Under the pieces are notes generated by a model. That model ran no database searches. It saw only the letters and a list, made by a program, of their open reading frames with translations, and was not told the DNA's origin. A stretch of 52,393 nucleotides of DNA. Source: CAZCFB01 sp964511535 (GTDB lineage Bacteria; Myxococcota_A; Polyangia; GCA-2747355; CAZCFB01). The DNA is taken from assembly GCA_964511535.1 (NCBI GenBank), contig CAZEFW010000050.1, positions 1 to 52,393 of the forward strand. The letters are read 5' to 3'. The translations under genes and the position numbers were made by a program. Within the stretch, counting starts at the first letter, position 1; each line of letters opens with the position of its first letter. Positions 17,398-25,113 of the stretch are shown piece after piece.

Positions 17398-18779
17398 CCC
17401 TCTCCTCCCGTCGCTCTCGCTGCAATGAGCACGGCGCAGTTCTTGCCGCCGAAGCCGTCGTCCAGCCACCGCCCGCACTGTTGCGGGGGCCGCATCTCCC
17501 CGTCCACCCAGACCTGGTACTGGTGCATGCCCTCGGGCAGCGCCAGGGTCAGCCGCCACTCTTTCCCCTGCCGCCGCAGGGGGTTCTTCGCCGGGTCCCA
17601 GCCGTTGAAGGACCCCACCAGCGCCACCTCGCGCGCCCTGGGATCGCGGTAGACCACGGTGAGGCCCAGGTCCGGCGCCGGCGGCACCGCCGGCCCGGTC
17701 CCCCCGGCTGCGGCCTGCGCCGCGGCCCCGCCGAATCCCCAGGTGAAGCGCAGGCCGCCCATGCCCTGGTGCCGGCTGTAGTCCTCCACCCGCGTCAGGC
17801 TGCTCTGCCCCCACACCGAGTCCCACCGGCCAAAGACCTGCAGCCAGGGCAGCGCGCGCCAGCTCACCTCGGCGTAGCCCTGATGGATCAGGTCGGTGCG
17901 GTCCTCGTTGATCTGCTCGCCCGTGGCCGGACCGGGGCCAGGGCCAGGGCCAGAGCCTGGACCGGGACCGGGACCCGGGCCGCTGCCGGGCGGCGGGTGA
18001 ATCGGCACCAGCCCCGAGGTGGCGCTCTCCATCATGTACGCCATGAAAAGGTAGCCCCCGCGCACCGCCACCGGAATCCAGGGCACCTCCCAGCTCAAGT
18101 CCAGGCCGGCCATGTGCTCCAGGGCGGACAGCGAATCCGGGTCGGCGTCCACGCTGGCGAAGGTGTAGCCCAGCGTAAAGAGCAGGCCCTGCACCGGGCG
18201 CCACGTGCCCGACGCTGACACCGCGTGGCTCAGCTCGCTCTGGGCAGAGCTGGAGTCCTCGTCGTAATAAGCCGTGTAGTCAGCCTTGTAGCCCAGGGAG
18301 AGCAGCAAAAAACCGCCGAACAGCCGGCTCAAGATCACCCCCCCCGCGCCGCCCAGCCAGCCTGCCCCTTCCAGCTGCCGCACGTACAGCTGCTTGAACC
18401 CACCCCACGCCTGGGCGGACAAGCCCCACAGAGCCGGGGTCTGGTACGCCAGCGACGCGCCGTGCTGGAACAGGGTCTCGTTGTCCAGGTCATCGCTCAG
18501 CACCTGACGCAGGTCGCCGTCGTACTGCAGCATCAGCATGTGGCCGCCCCCGGGCCGGTAGCCCAGGGAGAGCCGCGGCGCCACGGAGAGCAGCGGCGCC
18601 CCCTCCACGGTGTTGTCGTCGGGCAAAGCCCCGGCGCCGTAGTAGATGTTGGAGTCGTAGCCGGCGGCCAGATCCGGCCGCGCCGTCAACTCCACCTGGG
18701 CCGCCGCGGGCGCCGCATGCAGCAGCACCACCACCAAGAGAGCTCTGCACAGATATGAACAGTGTTCCCGCGAGGGCAT
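17394..18779 (-). CDS. outer-membrane barrel with C-terminal glycogen-binding-like domain
   Basis: A 461-residue exported protein. The signal peptide (about residues 1-27, ending AAAQ) is followed by a region (about 30-360) with alternating beta-strand patterns (DLAAGYDSNIYYG, LSLGYRPGGGHMLMLQYDGDL) typical of outer-membrane barrels, interrupted by a Gly/Pro insert (17938-17996). The last 95 residues are an early-set/AMPK-type glycogen-binding domain (VALVGSFNGWDP, MHQYQVWVDGE, DDGFGGKN). The same domain closes the membrane protein encoded just upstream (8-base gap). The start at 18779 is the only one giving a signal peptide. The domain probably faces the periplasm or the surface and binds polysaccharide. 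Confidence 0.83.
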   Translation of the reverse strand: MPSREHCSYLCRALLVVVLLHAAPAAAQVELTARPDLAAGYDSNIYYGAGALPDDNTVEGAPLLSVAPRLSLGYRPGGGHMLMLQYDGDLRQVLSDDLDNETLFQHGASLAYQTPALWGLSAQAWGGFKQLYVRQLEGAGWLGGAGGVILSRLFGGFLLLSLGYKADYTAYYDEDSSSAQSELSHAVSASGTWRPVQGLLFTLGYTFASVDADPDSLSALEHMAGLDLSWEVPWIPVAVRGGYLFMAYMMESATSGLVPIHPPPGSGPGPGPGPGSGPGPGPGPATGEQINEDRTDLIHQGYAEVSWRALPWLQVFGRWDSVWGQSSLTRVEDYSRHQGMGGLRFTWGFGGAAAQAAAGGTGPAVPPAPDLGLTVVYRDPRAREVALVGSFNGWDPAKNPLRRQGKEWRLTLALPEGMHQYQVWVDGEMRPPQQCGRWLDDGFGGKNCAVLIAARATGGEG

Positions 18780-18786
18780 CGGTGGC

Positions 18787-19401
18787 CTATATAACCAACA
18801 GGCTGTTCTTGCCGCCGAAGCCGTCGGGCTGGTAGGCCGGCGCGTCCGGCTCCTCCACCCACTTCTCGCCGTCGAGCAGGAACTTGTACTGGTAGCGCCC
18901 CGGCTGCAGCGGCACGGTCACGGTCCAGTTGCCGTTGGCGTCCGGGTCGGCCAGCGGCGTCGACTCGATGGACCACTCGTTGAAGTCGCCCACCAGGTTG
19001 ACGGCCCTGGCCTTGGGCGCCCTGAAGTGGAAGCGCACCAGCACCCGGGGTACGGGACACTCGGCCGCAGGCGCAGGCGCCACGTCCGCGGCCAGCTTCG
19101 CCGGAGCGGTGGGCGCCGGGCTGATCACCGCCACCGGGGCCGGCGCCGCCGCGGGCGCCTCCGGACCGCGGCCCCCTGCGGCCAGCACCACCGCCGCGCC
19201 GAATCCCACCAGCACCAGCGCGGCCCCCCAGGCTGGCACCCGCACGGGGCGGAAGATCCAGCGCCAGAGCGGGGGCGCGTCCGGGGCGTCGGGCAGAGAG
19301 CGCATGATGCTCTCCACCTGCTCGGGATCGGTGTCCAGGCTGAGCACGCTCAGGTCGAGCTCCTCCTGGTCCGGCGCTATTTCTCTTCCCCGCTCAGACA
19401 T
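18787..19401 (-). CDS. single-pass membrane protein with periplasmic glycogen-binding-like domain, anti-sigma candidate
   Basis: A 204-residue protein: a cytosolic N-terminus of about 55 residues (acidic, DLSVLSLDTDPEQVESIMRS), one membrane segment (about 58-78), an Ala/Pro linker, and a C-terminal early-set/AMPK glycogen-binding domain (about 120-204: VNLVGDFNEWS, GRYQYKFLLDGEKW, DGFGGKNS). It overlaps the sigma gene by 25 bases, the usual arrangement for an anti-sigma factor. The zinc-binding HxxxCxxC of classical anti-sigma domains is absent, so the assignment rests on position, topology and size. If right, polysaccharide binding outside could release the sigma factor inside. Confidence 0.75.
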   Translation of the reverse strand: MSERGREIAPDQEELDLSVLSLDTDPEQVESIMRSLPDAPDAPPLWRWIFRPVRVPAWGAALVLVGFGAAVVLAAGGRGPEAPAAAPAPVAVISPAPTAPAKLAADVAPAPAAECPVPRVLVRFHFRAPKARAVNLVGDFNEWSIESTPLADPDANGNWTVTVPLQPGRYQYKFLLDGEKWVEEPDAPAYQPDGFGGKNSLLVI

Positions 19402-19967
19402 CGCATGTGCTCCTTGATCTGCTCTCTGGCCCGCACCACCCGGATCTTCATGGTCGTGAGCGGCAGGTCCAGCACCTCCCCCATCTCCTTGTAGGTCATC
19501 CCCTCCACCTCCTTGAGCATCAGCGGGATGCGGTACTTCTCATCCAGCCGGGCCAGCGCCTCCTCCAGCAGGCGGAGCCGGTCTCGCTCCTCCACCACCC
19601 GCTCGGTGGGGTCCACTCGCCCGGTGAACAGCGCGCCGGTGCGGTGGATCTCTCCGGTCAGGTGGCTCTCCCGCCGCTTGTGGCTCTTGAGGAAGTCCTT
19701 GCACTTGTTCACCACGATCCTCATCAACCAGGCGTTGAAGCTGCGGCGCGGGTCGAAACGCTCCAGGGCGCGGAACGCGTCCACGAACGCCTGCTGCACC
19801 AGATCCGCAGCGTCGGCGGGGTTCGCCACCAGCCGCAGCGCCACGCCGAACGCCCTGGGCTGATACCTCTCAACAAGCTCGCGAAACATGTCCCGCTCGC
19901 CCTCCAGAACCTGGGCGATGACCCGGGCATCCCGGGCGCGAATCTGTTCCGCATTGCCACCTTTCAT
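19377..19967 (-). CDS. ECF-type RNA polymerase sigma factor
   Basis: A 196-residue sigma-70 family factor. Region 2 is clear (DAADLVQQAFVDAFRALERF, then FNAWLMRIVVNKCKDFL, about residues 40-95), and region 4 forms the DNA-binding helix-turn-helix (LEEALARLDEKYRIPLMLKE, MTYKEMGEVLDLPLTTMKIR, about 130-180). Region 3 is missing, as in ECF factors. The start at 19967 gives the usual N-terminus just before region 2; upstream in-frame sequence lies in the divergent promoter region. It leads the leftward cassette of four genes and is divergent from the PqqD operon 185 bases away. Confidence 0.92.
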   Translation of the reverse strand: MKGGNAEQIRARDARVIAQVLEGERDMFRELVERYQPRAFGVALRLVANPADAADLVQQAFVDAFRALERFDPRRSFNAWLMRIVVNKCKDFLKSHKRRESHLTGEIHRTGALFTGRVDPTERVVEERDRLRLLEEALARLDEKYRIPLMLKEVEGMTYKEMGEVLDLPLTTMKIRVVRAREQIKEHMRCLSGEEK

Positions 19968-20017
19968 TACGAGCGCCAGGCAGAAAGGATACACCGGAAG
20001 ATCAAAAAAGTGACGTC

Positions 20018-20031
20018 GCCGCCATGGCGGC
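20018..20031. promoter_or_regulatory. perfect 14-bp palindrome between divergent operons, candidate operator
   Basis: GCCGCCATGGCGGC reads the same on both strands. It is flanked by outer arms AAGATC (about 19998) and GATCTT (about 20041) and by A runs. It sits midway between the start codons of the sigma gene (leftward) and the PqqD gene (rightward), so one protein could control both operons. Confidence 0.4.
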
Positions 20032-20152
20032 AAAAAACCCGATCTTTTTCGCATCCCTCCGTATCCCCCCAATTGGCCGCTCGTAATTCCAACAAGCACA
20101 AAACATGACCCGGTCATTCCCGAGAGGGAGCGGCCCCAAAAGGAGGTGCGAG

Positions 20153-20419
20153 ATGCAAAATACCACCCGACTCAAGGACCTGGCGGTCAGCGACACCGGC
20201 TTCCTGTTCGATCCCTATTCGGGGGCTACTTTCACGCTCAACGCCACCGGGCGCACCATCCTCGAGGGCCTCAAGGAGGATCAGTGTAAGGACGAGATCC
20301 TCGTGGCGCTGGTCGAGCAGTTCGACGTGACCGAGGGCGTGGACCTGATGCGGGACTACGACGAGTTCGTTCTCCTGCTGCGGCAGAACGAGCTGCTCGG
20401 GGAGGACTCCGATGCCTAA
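20153..20419 (+). CDS. PqqD-family RiPP-recognition-element (RRE) protein
   Basis: An 88-residue stand-alone PqqD-like domain. The core FLFDPYSGATFTLNATG (residues about 16-32), the helical ILEGLKEDQCKDEI and the final LLRQNELLG match the winged-helix RRE fold that binds leader peptides in many RiPP pathways. The start at 20153 follows an excellent AAAAGGAGGTGCGAG. The gene overlaps the ATP-grasp gene by eight bases. No pqqABCE genes, radical SAM maturase or free precursor peptide lie nearby, so it is not pyrroloquinoline quinone synthesis. Its likely target is the YxxPxL tail on the decarboxylase two genes downstream. Confidence 0.88.
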   Translation: MQNTTRLKDLAVSDTGFLFDPYSGATFTLNATGRTILEGLKEDQCKDEILVALVEQFDVTEGVDLMRDYDEFVLLLRQNELLGEDSDA

Positions 20420-21482
20420 GCCCGACCAGCCCAAGAAGCTCACCGTGGCGGTCACCGGCATCAACGCCACCGACAACCCGGGCCCCGGCGTCACCGTCAT
20501 CCGCTCCCTGCGCGCCAACCCTGACTTTGACGGGCGCGTGGTGGGCCTGGCCTACGACACCCTCGACCCGGGCATCTACGCCAGGGACCTGGTGGACGAC
20601 GTCTTCTTGATCCCCTACCCCTCCCAGGGCGCCTCCGCGCTGATGGCGCGGCTGCAGTACATCAACGAGCGGGTGGGCGGCATCGACGTCATCATGCCGA
20701 CCCTCGACTCCGAGCTGGCCAGCTTCATCGACCTGGAGGGGCAGCTGCAGGAGCTCGGGATCGGCACATTTCTGCCCACCCGCAACCAGCTCGACATGCG
20801 CTCCAAGGTGCGCCTGGCCGACCTGGGCAAAGAGGCCGACATCCAGGTGCCGCGCACCTGGGTCATCACCTCGGTCCCCGAGCTGTACCAGGTGATGCGC
20901 GAGCACACCGGCCCGGTGCTGGTCAAGGGCGTGTACTACGGCGCCACCCTGGCGCGGCACCCGGACGAGGCGGTGGCGGCGTTCCACAAGGTCACCGCGG
21001 AGTGGGGCTTCCCGGTGGTGGTGCAGGCCTTCGTGGGCGGCACCGAGCTGGACGTGGTGGCCCTGGGCGACGGCGAGGGGGGCGTGGTGGGCGCGGTGCC
21101 CATGCGCAAGACCACCATCACCAGCAAGGGCAAGGGGTGGGCCGGCGTGGCCATCAAGGACCCGGCGCTGCTGGAGATCACCTCCCGCTTCATGGAGGCC
21201 ACCCGCTGGCGCGGCCCCTGCGAGGTGGAGGTGATCAAGGACAACGAGGGCGGCTACCACCTGCTGGAGGTGAACCCGCGCTTCCCGGCCTGGACCTACC
21301 TGTCAGCCGGCGCGGGCATGAACCTGCCGTACGCCTGCCTGCAGCTGGCGGCCGGCGAGGCGGTGGCCCCGATGACCGAGTACGAGGTGGGCACCATGTT
21401 CGTGCGCATCTCAATCGACCAGATCGCGAGCCTGGAGGACTTCCAGGCCATCACCCAGTGCGGCGAGCTGCTCTCCGCGTAA
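20412..21482 (+). CDS. ATP-grasp enzyme (carbamoyl-phosphate-synthase-like)
   Basis: A 356-residue ATP-grasp protein. Residues about 10-105 form a pre-ATP-grasp Rossmann-like part (VAVTGINATDNPGPGVTVIRS), and about 115-330 the ATP-grasp fold: VLVKGVYYGATLA near the phosphate-binding loop, VVVQAFVGGTELDV, and the metal-binding end EVEVIKDNEGGYHLLEVNPR with Glu and Asn in place. Enzymes of this fold activate a carboxylate as acyl phosphate and join it to an amine or thiol. The start follows GGAGGACTCC and overlaps the PqqD gene. The substrate is unknown; it could act on an amino acid linked to the downstream decarboxylase. Confidence 0.88.
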   Translation: MPKPDQPKKLTVAVTGINATDNPGPGVTVIRSLRANPDFDGRVVGLAYDTLDPGIYARDLVDDVFLIPYPSQGASALMARLQYINERVGGIDVIMPTLDSELASFIDLEGQLQELGIGTFLPTRNQLDMRSKVRLADLGKEADIQVPRTWVITSVPELYQVMREHTGPVLVKGVYYGATLARHPDEAVAAFHKVTAEWGFPVVVQAFVGGTELDVVALGDGEGGVVGAVPMRKTTITSKGKGWAGVAIKDPALLEITSRFMEATRWRGPCEVEVIKDNEGGYHLLEVNPRFPAWTYLSAGAGMNLPYACLQLAAGEAVAPMTEYEVGTMFVRISIDQIASLEDFQAITQCGELLSA

Positions 21483-21502
21483 CGAAGCACCAGGAGGAAA
21501 TC

Positions 21503-22858
21503 ATGGCCATCCCCCAGAAGAAACCTGCCTACGAGCGTCCCCACCTGGTCCGTCACCAGCTGGGCATGATGAACAAGTTCTCCCGGGTCCAGGCGATGAA
21601 GCCGAAGACCCACATCGACGGCGTGCCCATCAGCGAGCTGGTGGAGCAGTACGGCTCGCCGCTGTTCGTCTTCTCCCAGCGCACCCTCGAGGCGCGCTAC
21701 CGCGAGCTGCACGACTCGTTCGCCCTGCGCTACCCGAAGGTGCGCATCGCCTGGTCCTACAAGACCAACTACCTCGAGGGCGTGTGCAAGGTGTTCCACA
21801 ACGAGGGCGCCTGGGCCGAGGTGGTCAGCGAGTTCGAGATGGAGAAGGCCCTGGGCCACGGCATCGAGCCGGATCGGATCCACTTCAACGGGCCGCACAA
21901 GCCGGAGTCGGCGCTGGAGCGCGCCCTGCCCTCGGGCGTGATGGTGCACCTGGACAACTTCGACGAGCTGGCCATGGCGGAGAAGGTGGCCGAGCGCCTC
22001 GGCATCCGCCCCAAGATCGCCATCCGCATCAACCTGCAGACCGAGGCGATCCCCGCCTGGGGGCGGTTCGGCTTCAACCTCGAGAGCGGCCAGGCGCGGG
22101 ACGCCGTCACGCGCATCGTGGCCGGCGACCGGCTGGAGCTGGCGGGGATTCACTGCCACATCGGCACCTTCATCCTCGACGGCGAGCCGTACCGCGAGGC
22201 GGCGGGCAAGATGGCCGGCTTCGCCAACGAGATCAAGGAGCGCCACGGCATCAAGCTCTCTTTCATCGACATGGGCGGCGGCTTCGCCTCGCGCAACACG
22301 CTCAAGGACCAGTACATGCCGGGCGAGCAGGCGGCGCCCTCCTTCTCCCGCTACGCCGAGGCCATCGCCGACGGGCTGAGCGCCCTGGACTACGACGCCA
22401 AGGAGCTGCCCACCCTGGTGCTGGAGACCGGGCGCGCCCTGGTGGACGAGGCGGGCTACCTGGTGGCCACGGTGCAGGCCAACAAGCGCATGGGCGACGG
22501 GCGGCGGGCCCTGGTGGTGGACGCAGGGGTCAACGTGCTGTTCACCAGCTTCTGGTACAAGCATGACCTGGTGCCGGCCCAGGACTTCGGCGGCACCCCC
22601 GAGCCCACGGTGGTCTACGGCAACCTGTGCATGAACATCGACGTGGTGCGGGACACCCTGCTCTTCCCGCCCATGGACGTGGGCGACCGGGTCGTGTTCA
22701 AGACCGTGGGCGCCTACAACGTGACTCAATGGATGCAGTTCATCGCCTACCGCCCCGCGGTGGTGATGGTGGCGCCCGACGGTCGGCATGACCTGCTGCG
22801 GCGTCGCGAGGACCTCGAGGCGGTCATCTGCAACGAGGAGGTCCCCAAGTGGCTGTAA
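21503..22858 (+). CDS. group III PLP decarboxylase (DAP-decarboxylase-like) with leader-like N-terminal tail
   Basis: A 451-residue alanine-racemase-fold decarboxylase. The PLP Lys is at about residue 87 (AWSYKTNY), and GIHCHIGTF, MGGGFA, LETGRALVDEAG and a final YNVTQWMQFIAYRPA match the diaminopimelate/ornithine-type family. The first 30 residues are extra: KKPAYERPHLVRHQLGMMNK contains Tyr10, Pro13 and Leu15 in the YxxPxL arrangement of RiPP leaders bound by PqqD-type domains, with a Gly at 21. The start is fixed by AGGAGGAAATC. It overlaps the next gene by ten bases. The substrate may be an amino acid such as diaminopimelate; the leader-like tail implies docking to the PqqD protein. Confidence 0.9.
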   Translation: MAIPQKKPAYERPHLVRHQLGMMNKFSRVQAMKPKTHIDGVPISELVEQYGSPLFVFSQRTLEARYRELHDSFALRYPKVRIAWSYKTNYLEGVCKVFHNEGAWAEVVSEFEMEKALGHGIEPDRIHFNGPHKPESALERALPSGVMVHLDNFDELAMAEKVAERLGIRPKIAIRINLQTEAIPAWGRFGFNLESGQARDAVTRIVAGDRLELAGIHCHIGTFILDGEPYREAAGKMAGFANEIKERHGIKLSFIDMGGGFASRNTLKDQYMPGEQAAPSFSRYAEAIADGLSALDYDAKELPTLVLETGRALVDEAGYLVATVQANKRMGDGRRALVVDAGVNVLFTSFWYKHDLVPAQDFGGTPEPTVVYGNLCMNIDVVRDTLLFPPMDVGDRVVFKTVGAYNVTQWMQFIAYRPAVVMVAPDGRHDLLRRREDLEAVICNEEVPKWL

Positions 22859-25113
22859 CTCGCGACCTCTCCATCGCCACCAGGGCGAGGGCCCTGGCGG
22901 CGGCGGACGAGCCCGCAGGTCCGCGGGGGCTGTCGGCCCTGCTGGCCCGGGCGGCCGTCGCCACCAGCGGTGAGCTGGCCCTGGGCCGCGATCTGGTGCT
23001 GCGCTCCTTCGCCCAGATCTTCTTCGGCGGCTCGCGCCTGGTGGGCCTGATGCTGCTGCTGGCCACCGCCCTGTCGCCCCGCCTGTTCCTGGCCGGGGTC
23101 TGCTCCATCCTGGTGGCCGCCGGCGTGGCGCGGCTGCTGCGCCTGTCGCCGGACCAGATCCGCTCCGGCTTGCTGACCTACAACGCCCTGCTGGTGGGCC
23201 TCGGCGGCGCGGCGCTGCTGGAGCCGACGCCGGTCACCATCCTGCTCATTGTCCTGGCCGTGGCCGCCTCTGTGCTGGTCACCACCGCCATGAACTCTGC
23301 GCTGGGGTCCCATTTTAACCTGCCTATCCTCACCCTCCCCTTCCTGGCCGTGCTGCCGGTTCTGCTGGCCACGGCGACCTCCCTCGGGGGGCGCGCGGCG
23401 ACCCTGCCACCGGACCCCATCAGCCCCTACCTGGGGTTGCCCGCGCCCCTCGCCCTCCTCCTGCAGAGCCTCGGAGCCGTCTTCTTCCTGCCCCGCGTGG
23501 ACGCCGGGCTGCTGGTGCTCGCCGGGCTGGTGATCTACAGCCGGGTCGGCGCCCTGCTGGCGGTGGTCGGCTTCGCCCTGTCGCAGCTGCTCGCCGCCGG
23601 CCTGTCGGGCAGCGCCAGCGAGCTGCTGCCGCCGGTGCTGGGCTACAACGCGGTGTTCACCGCGCTGGCCATGGGCGGCGTGTGGTTCGTGCCGTCCGCC
23701 GCGTCCTTCGCCCTGGCCGCTGGCGCGGCGCTGGTCTCGGGGCTGCTCACCATCGGGCTGACGCCCTTTTTGAGCTGGAACGGGCTGCCGCCGCTGATCC
23801 TGCCGTTCAACCTCACCGTGCTCACCCTGCTGTACGCCATGCGGCAGCGGGTGGAGGACCGCGCGCCCAAGTCGGTGGACTTCTTGCTCGGCACCCCCGA
23901 GGAGAACCTGGCCTTCTTCCGCACGCGGCTCAACCGCTTCGGCAACCGCTACGCGGCGCGAATCTCGGCGCCCTTCCTCGGCCGCTGGCTCTGTACGCAG
24001 GGCGAGGACGGCGAGCACACCCACAAGGGCCCGTGGCGCCACGCGCTGGACTTCGAAGTCGCCGGCGGCGACGGGCGCGTGCACCGCGGCCTGGGCGACC
24101 GGCTGGAGCAGTACCACTGCTACAAGCTGCCCGTCCTGGCCGTGGGCGACGGCACGGTGGTCAAGGTCATCGACGGCGTGGCCGACAACGAGGTGGGCGA
24201 GGTGAACCTGGATCAGAACTGGGGCAACCTCGTGCTGATCTGCCACGCCACCGGCCTCTACTCGCTGGTCTGCCACCTGTCGCCCGGCACCCTGAAGGTG
24301 GCCGAGGGGCAGGTGGTCAAGCGGGGCGAGGTGCTGGGGCTGTGCGGCAACTCCGGCCGCTCGCCGGTGCCCCACCTGCACTTCCACCTGCAGGGCACCG
24401 CCCGCGTGGGCGCCCCCACCCTGCCGGTGGAGCTGCACCACGTGGTGCGCGAGGGGGCCGAGCCGGAGCTGTTCGGCACGCTGGTGCCGGACAAGGGCGA
24501 TGTTGTGCGCAACCTGAAGCCCGACGAGGAGCTGGGCCGGCTGGTCACCTTCCAGTACGGCGAGGCCATGGCCTTCTCCGTCGAGCTGGACGGGGCGGCG
24601 CCGGTGGTGGAGCGAGTCACGCCGGACATCGACATCTACGGCGCGCTGCTGCTGCGGTCCGACGACCGCGAGGCGTCGCTGTTCTACGACCTGCAGGAGA
24701 GCCACTTCACGGTGCTGGACGCCCTGGGGCACAGGCGGTCGGTGCTGCACCTGATCCAGGCCGCGCTGGCCCGCATGCCGCTGGAGGCGGAGGGCAAGCT
24801 CGTGTGGCGGGACCACCTCTCGCCGCGGCACCACCGCTCGCGCTGGATCCAGCTGGTCCTGGACCTGGCCGCGCCGTTCACCCGCCTCGGCGCGCTGGAG
24901 ATGGCGTACCACGCGCGGCGGGTGCAGGGCGGCCTGATCATCCGGGGCAGCTCCACCAGCGCCGACCGGCAGGGCGAGGCCCTGCTGTCCACCGAGGCCG
25001 TGCTCAGCGACGGGCTCGGGCTGCAAGAAATCACCGTCACCGCCCGGGGCAGGACCGTCAGGGCCCGCCGGCTGGGTGAGCAAGAGACAGGAGGAGATCA
25101 TGAGAACCGTTGA
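22849..25113 (+). CDS. urea-transporter-like channel fused to an M23 metallopeptidase
   Basis: A 754-residue protein starting with GTG inside the decarboxylase gene. Residues about 45-335 are strongly hydrophobic with the repeated layout of the urea transporter family (IRSGLLTYNALLVGLGG ... LGYNAVFTALAMGGVW). After a linker comes an M23/LytM-like peptidase domain (about 385-530) with RHALDF (HxxxD) and PHLHFHL (HxH), the zinc-binding residues, and GNSGRSPVPH. Active M23 enzymes cut peptidoglycan cross-bridges. The last 200 residues are a further beta-rich domain. Such fusions are known in proteobacterial databases but their role is not. The peptidase should face the periplasm. Confidence 0.88.
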   Translation: MAVTRDLSIATRARALAAADEPAGPRGLSALLARAAVATSGELALGRDLVLRSFAQIFFGGSRLVGLMLLLATALSPRLFLAGVCSILVAAGVARLLRLSPDQIRSGLLTYNALLVGLGGAALLEPTPVTILLIVLAVAASVLVTTAMNSALGSHFNLPILTLPFLAVLPVLLATATSLGGRAATLPPDPISPYLGLPAPLALLLQSLGAVFFLPRVDAGLLVLAGLVIYSRVGALLAVVGFALSQLLAAGLSGSASELLPPVLGYNAVFTALAMGGVWFVPSAASFALAAGAALVSGLLTIGLTPFLSWNGLPPLILPFNLTVLTLLYAMRQRVEDRAPKSVDFLLGTPEENLAFFRTRLNRFGNRYAARISAPFLGRWLCTQGEDGEHTHKGPWRHALDFEVAGGDGRVHRGLGDRLEQYHCYKLPVLAVGDGTVVKVIDGVADNEVGEVNLDQNWGNLVLICHATGLYSLVCHLSPGTLKVAEGQVVKRGEVLGLCGNSGRSPVPHLHFHLQGTARVGAPTLPVELHHVVREGAEPELFGTLVPDKGDVVRNLKPDEELGRLVTFQYGEAMAFSVELDGAAPVVERVTPDIDIYGALLLRSDDREASLFYDLQESHFTVLDALGHRRSVLHLIQAALARMPLEAEGKLVWRDHLSPRHHRSRWIQLVLDLAAPFTRLGALEMAYHARRVQGGLIIRGSSTSADRQGEALLSTEAVLSDGLGLQEITVTARGRTVRARRLGEQETGGDHENR

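Noticed and set aside
18787..19401. Classical zinc anti-sigma factor
   Set aside because: The HxxxCxxC motif is absent from the cytosolic part. Only an anti-sigma-like role by position is proposed.
20018..20031. GC palindrome as a transcription terminator
   Set aside because: It lies between divergent starts, not after a gene, and no T run follows the stem directly in either direction.
20153..20419. PqqD protein as part of pyrroloquinoline quinone synthesis
   Set aside because: No pqqA peptide or pqqB, pqqC, pqqE genes occur in the window; the RRE domain is used in many other pathways.
21296..22789. Open frame opposite the PLP decarboxylase
   Set aside because: Antisense shadow of a gene with clear catalytic motifs; translation is His/Gln/Leu-rich with no domain.
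22849..23860. Urea utilisation role for the channel domain
   Set aside because: No urease, amidolyase or urea-cycle gene is in the window, and the channel is fused to a peptidase, so the family name should not be taken as function.
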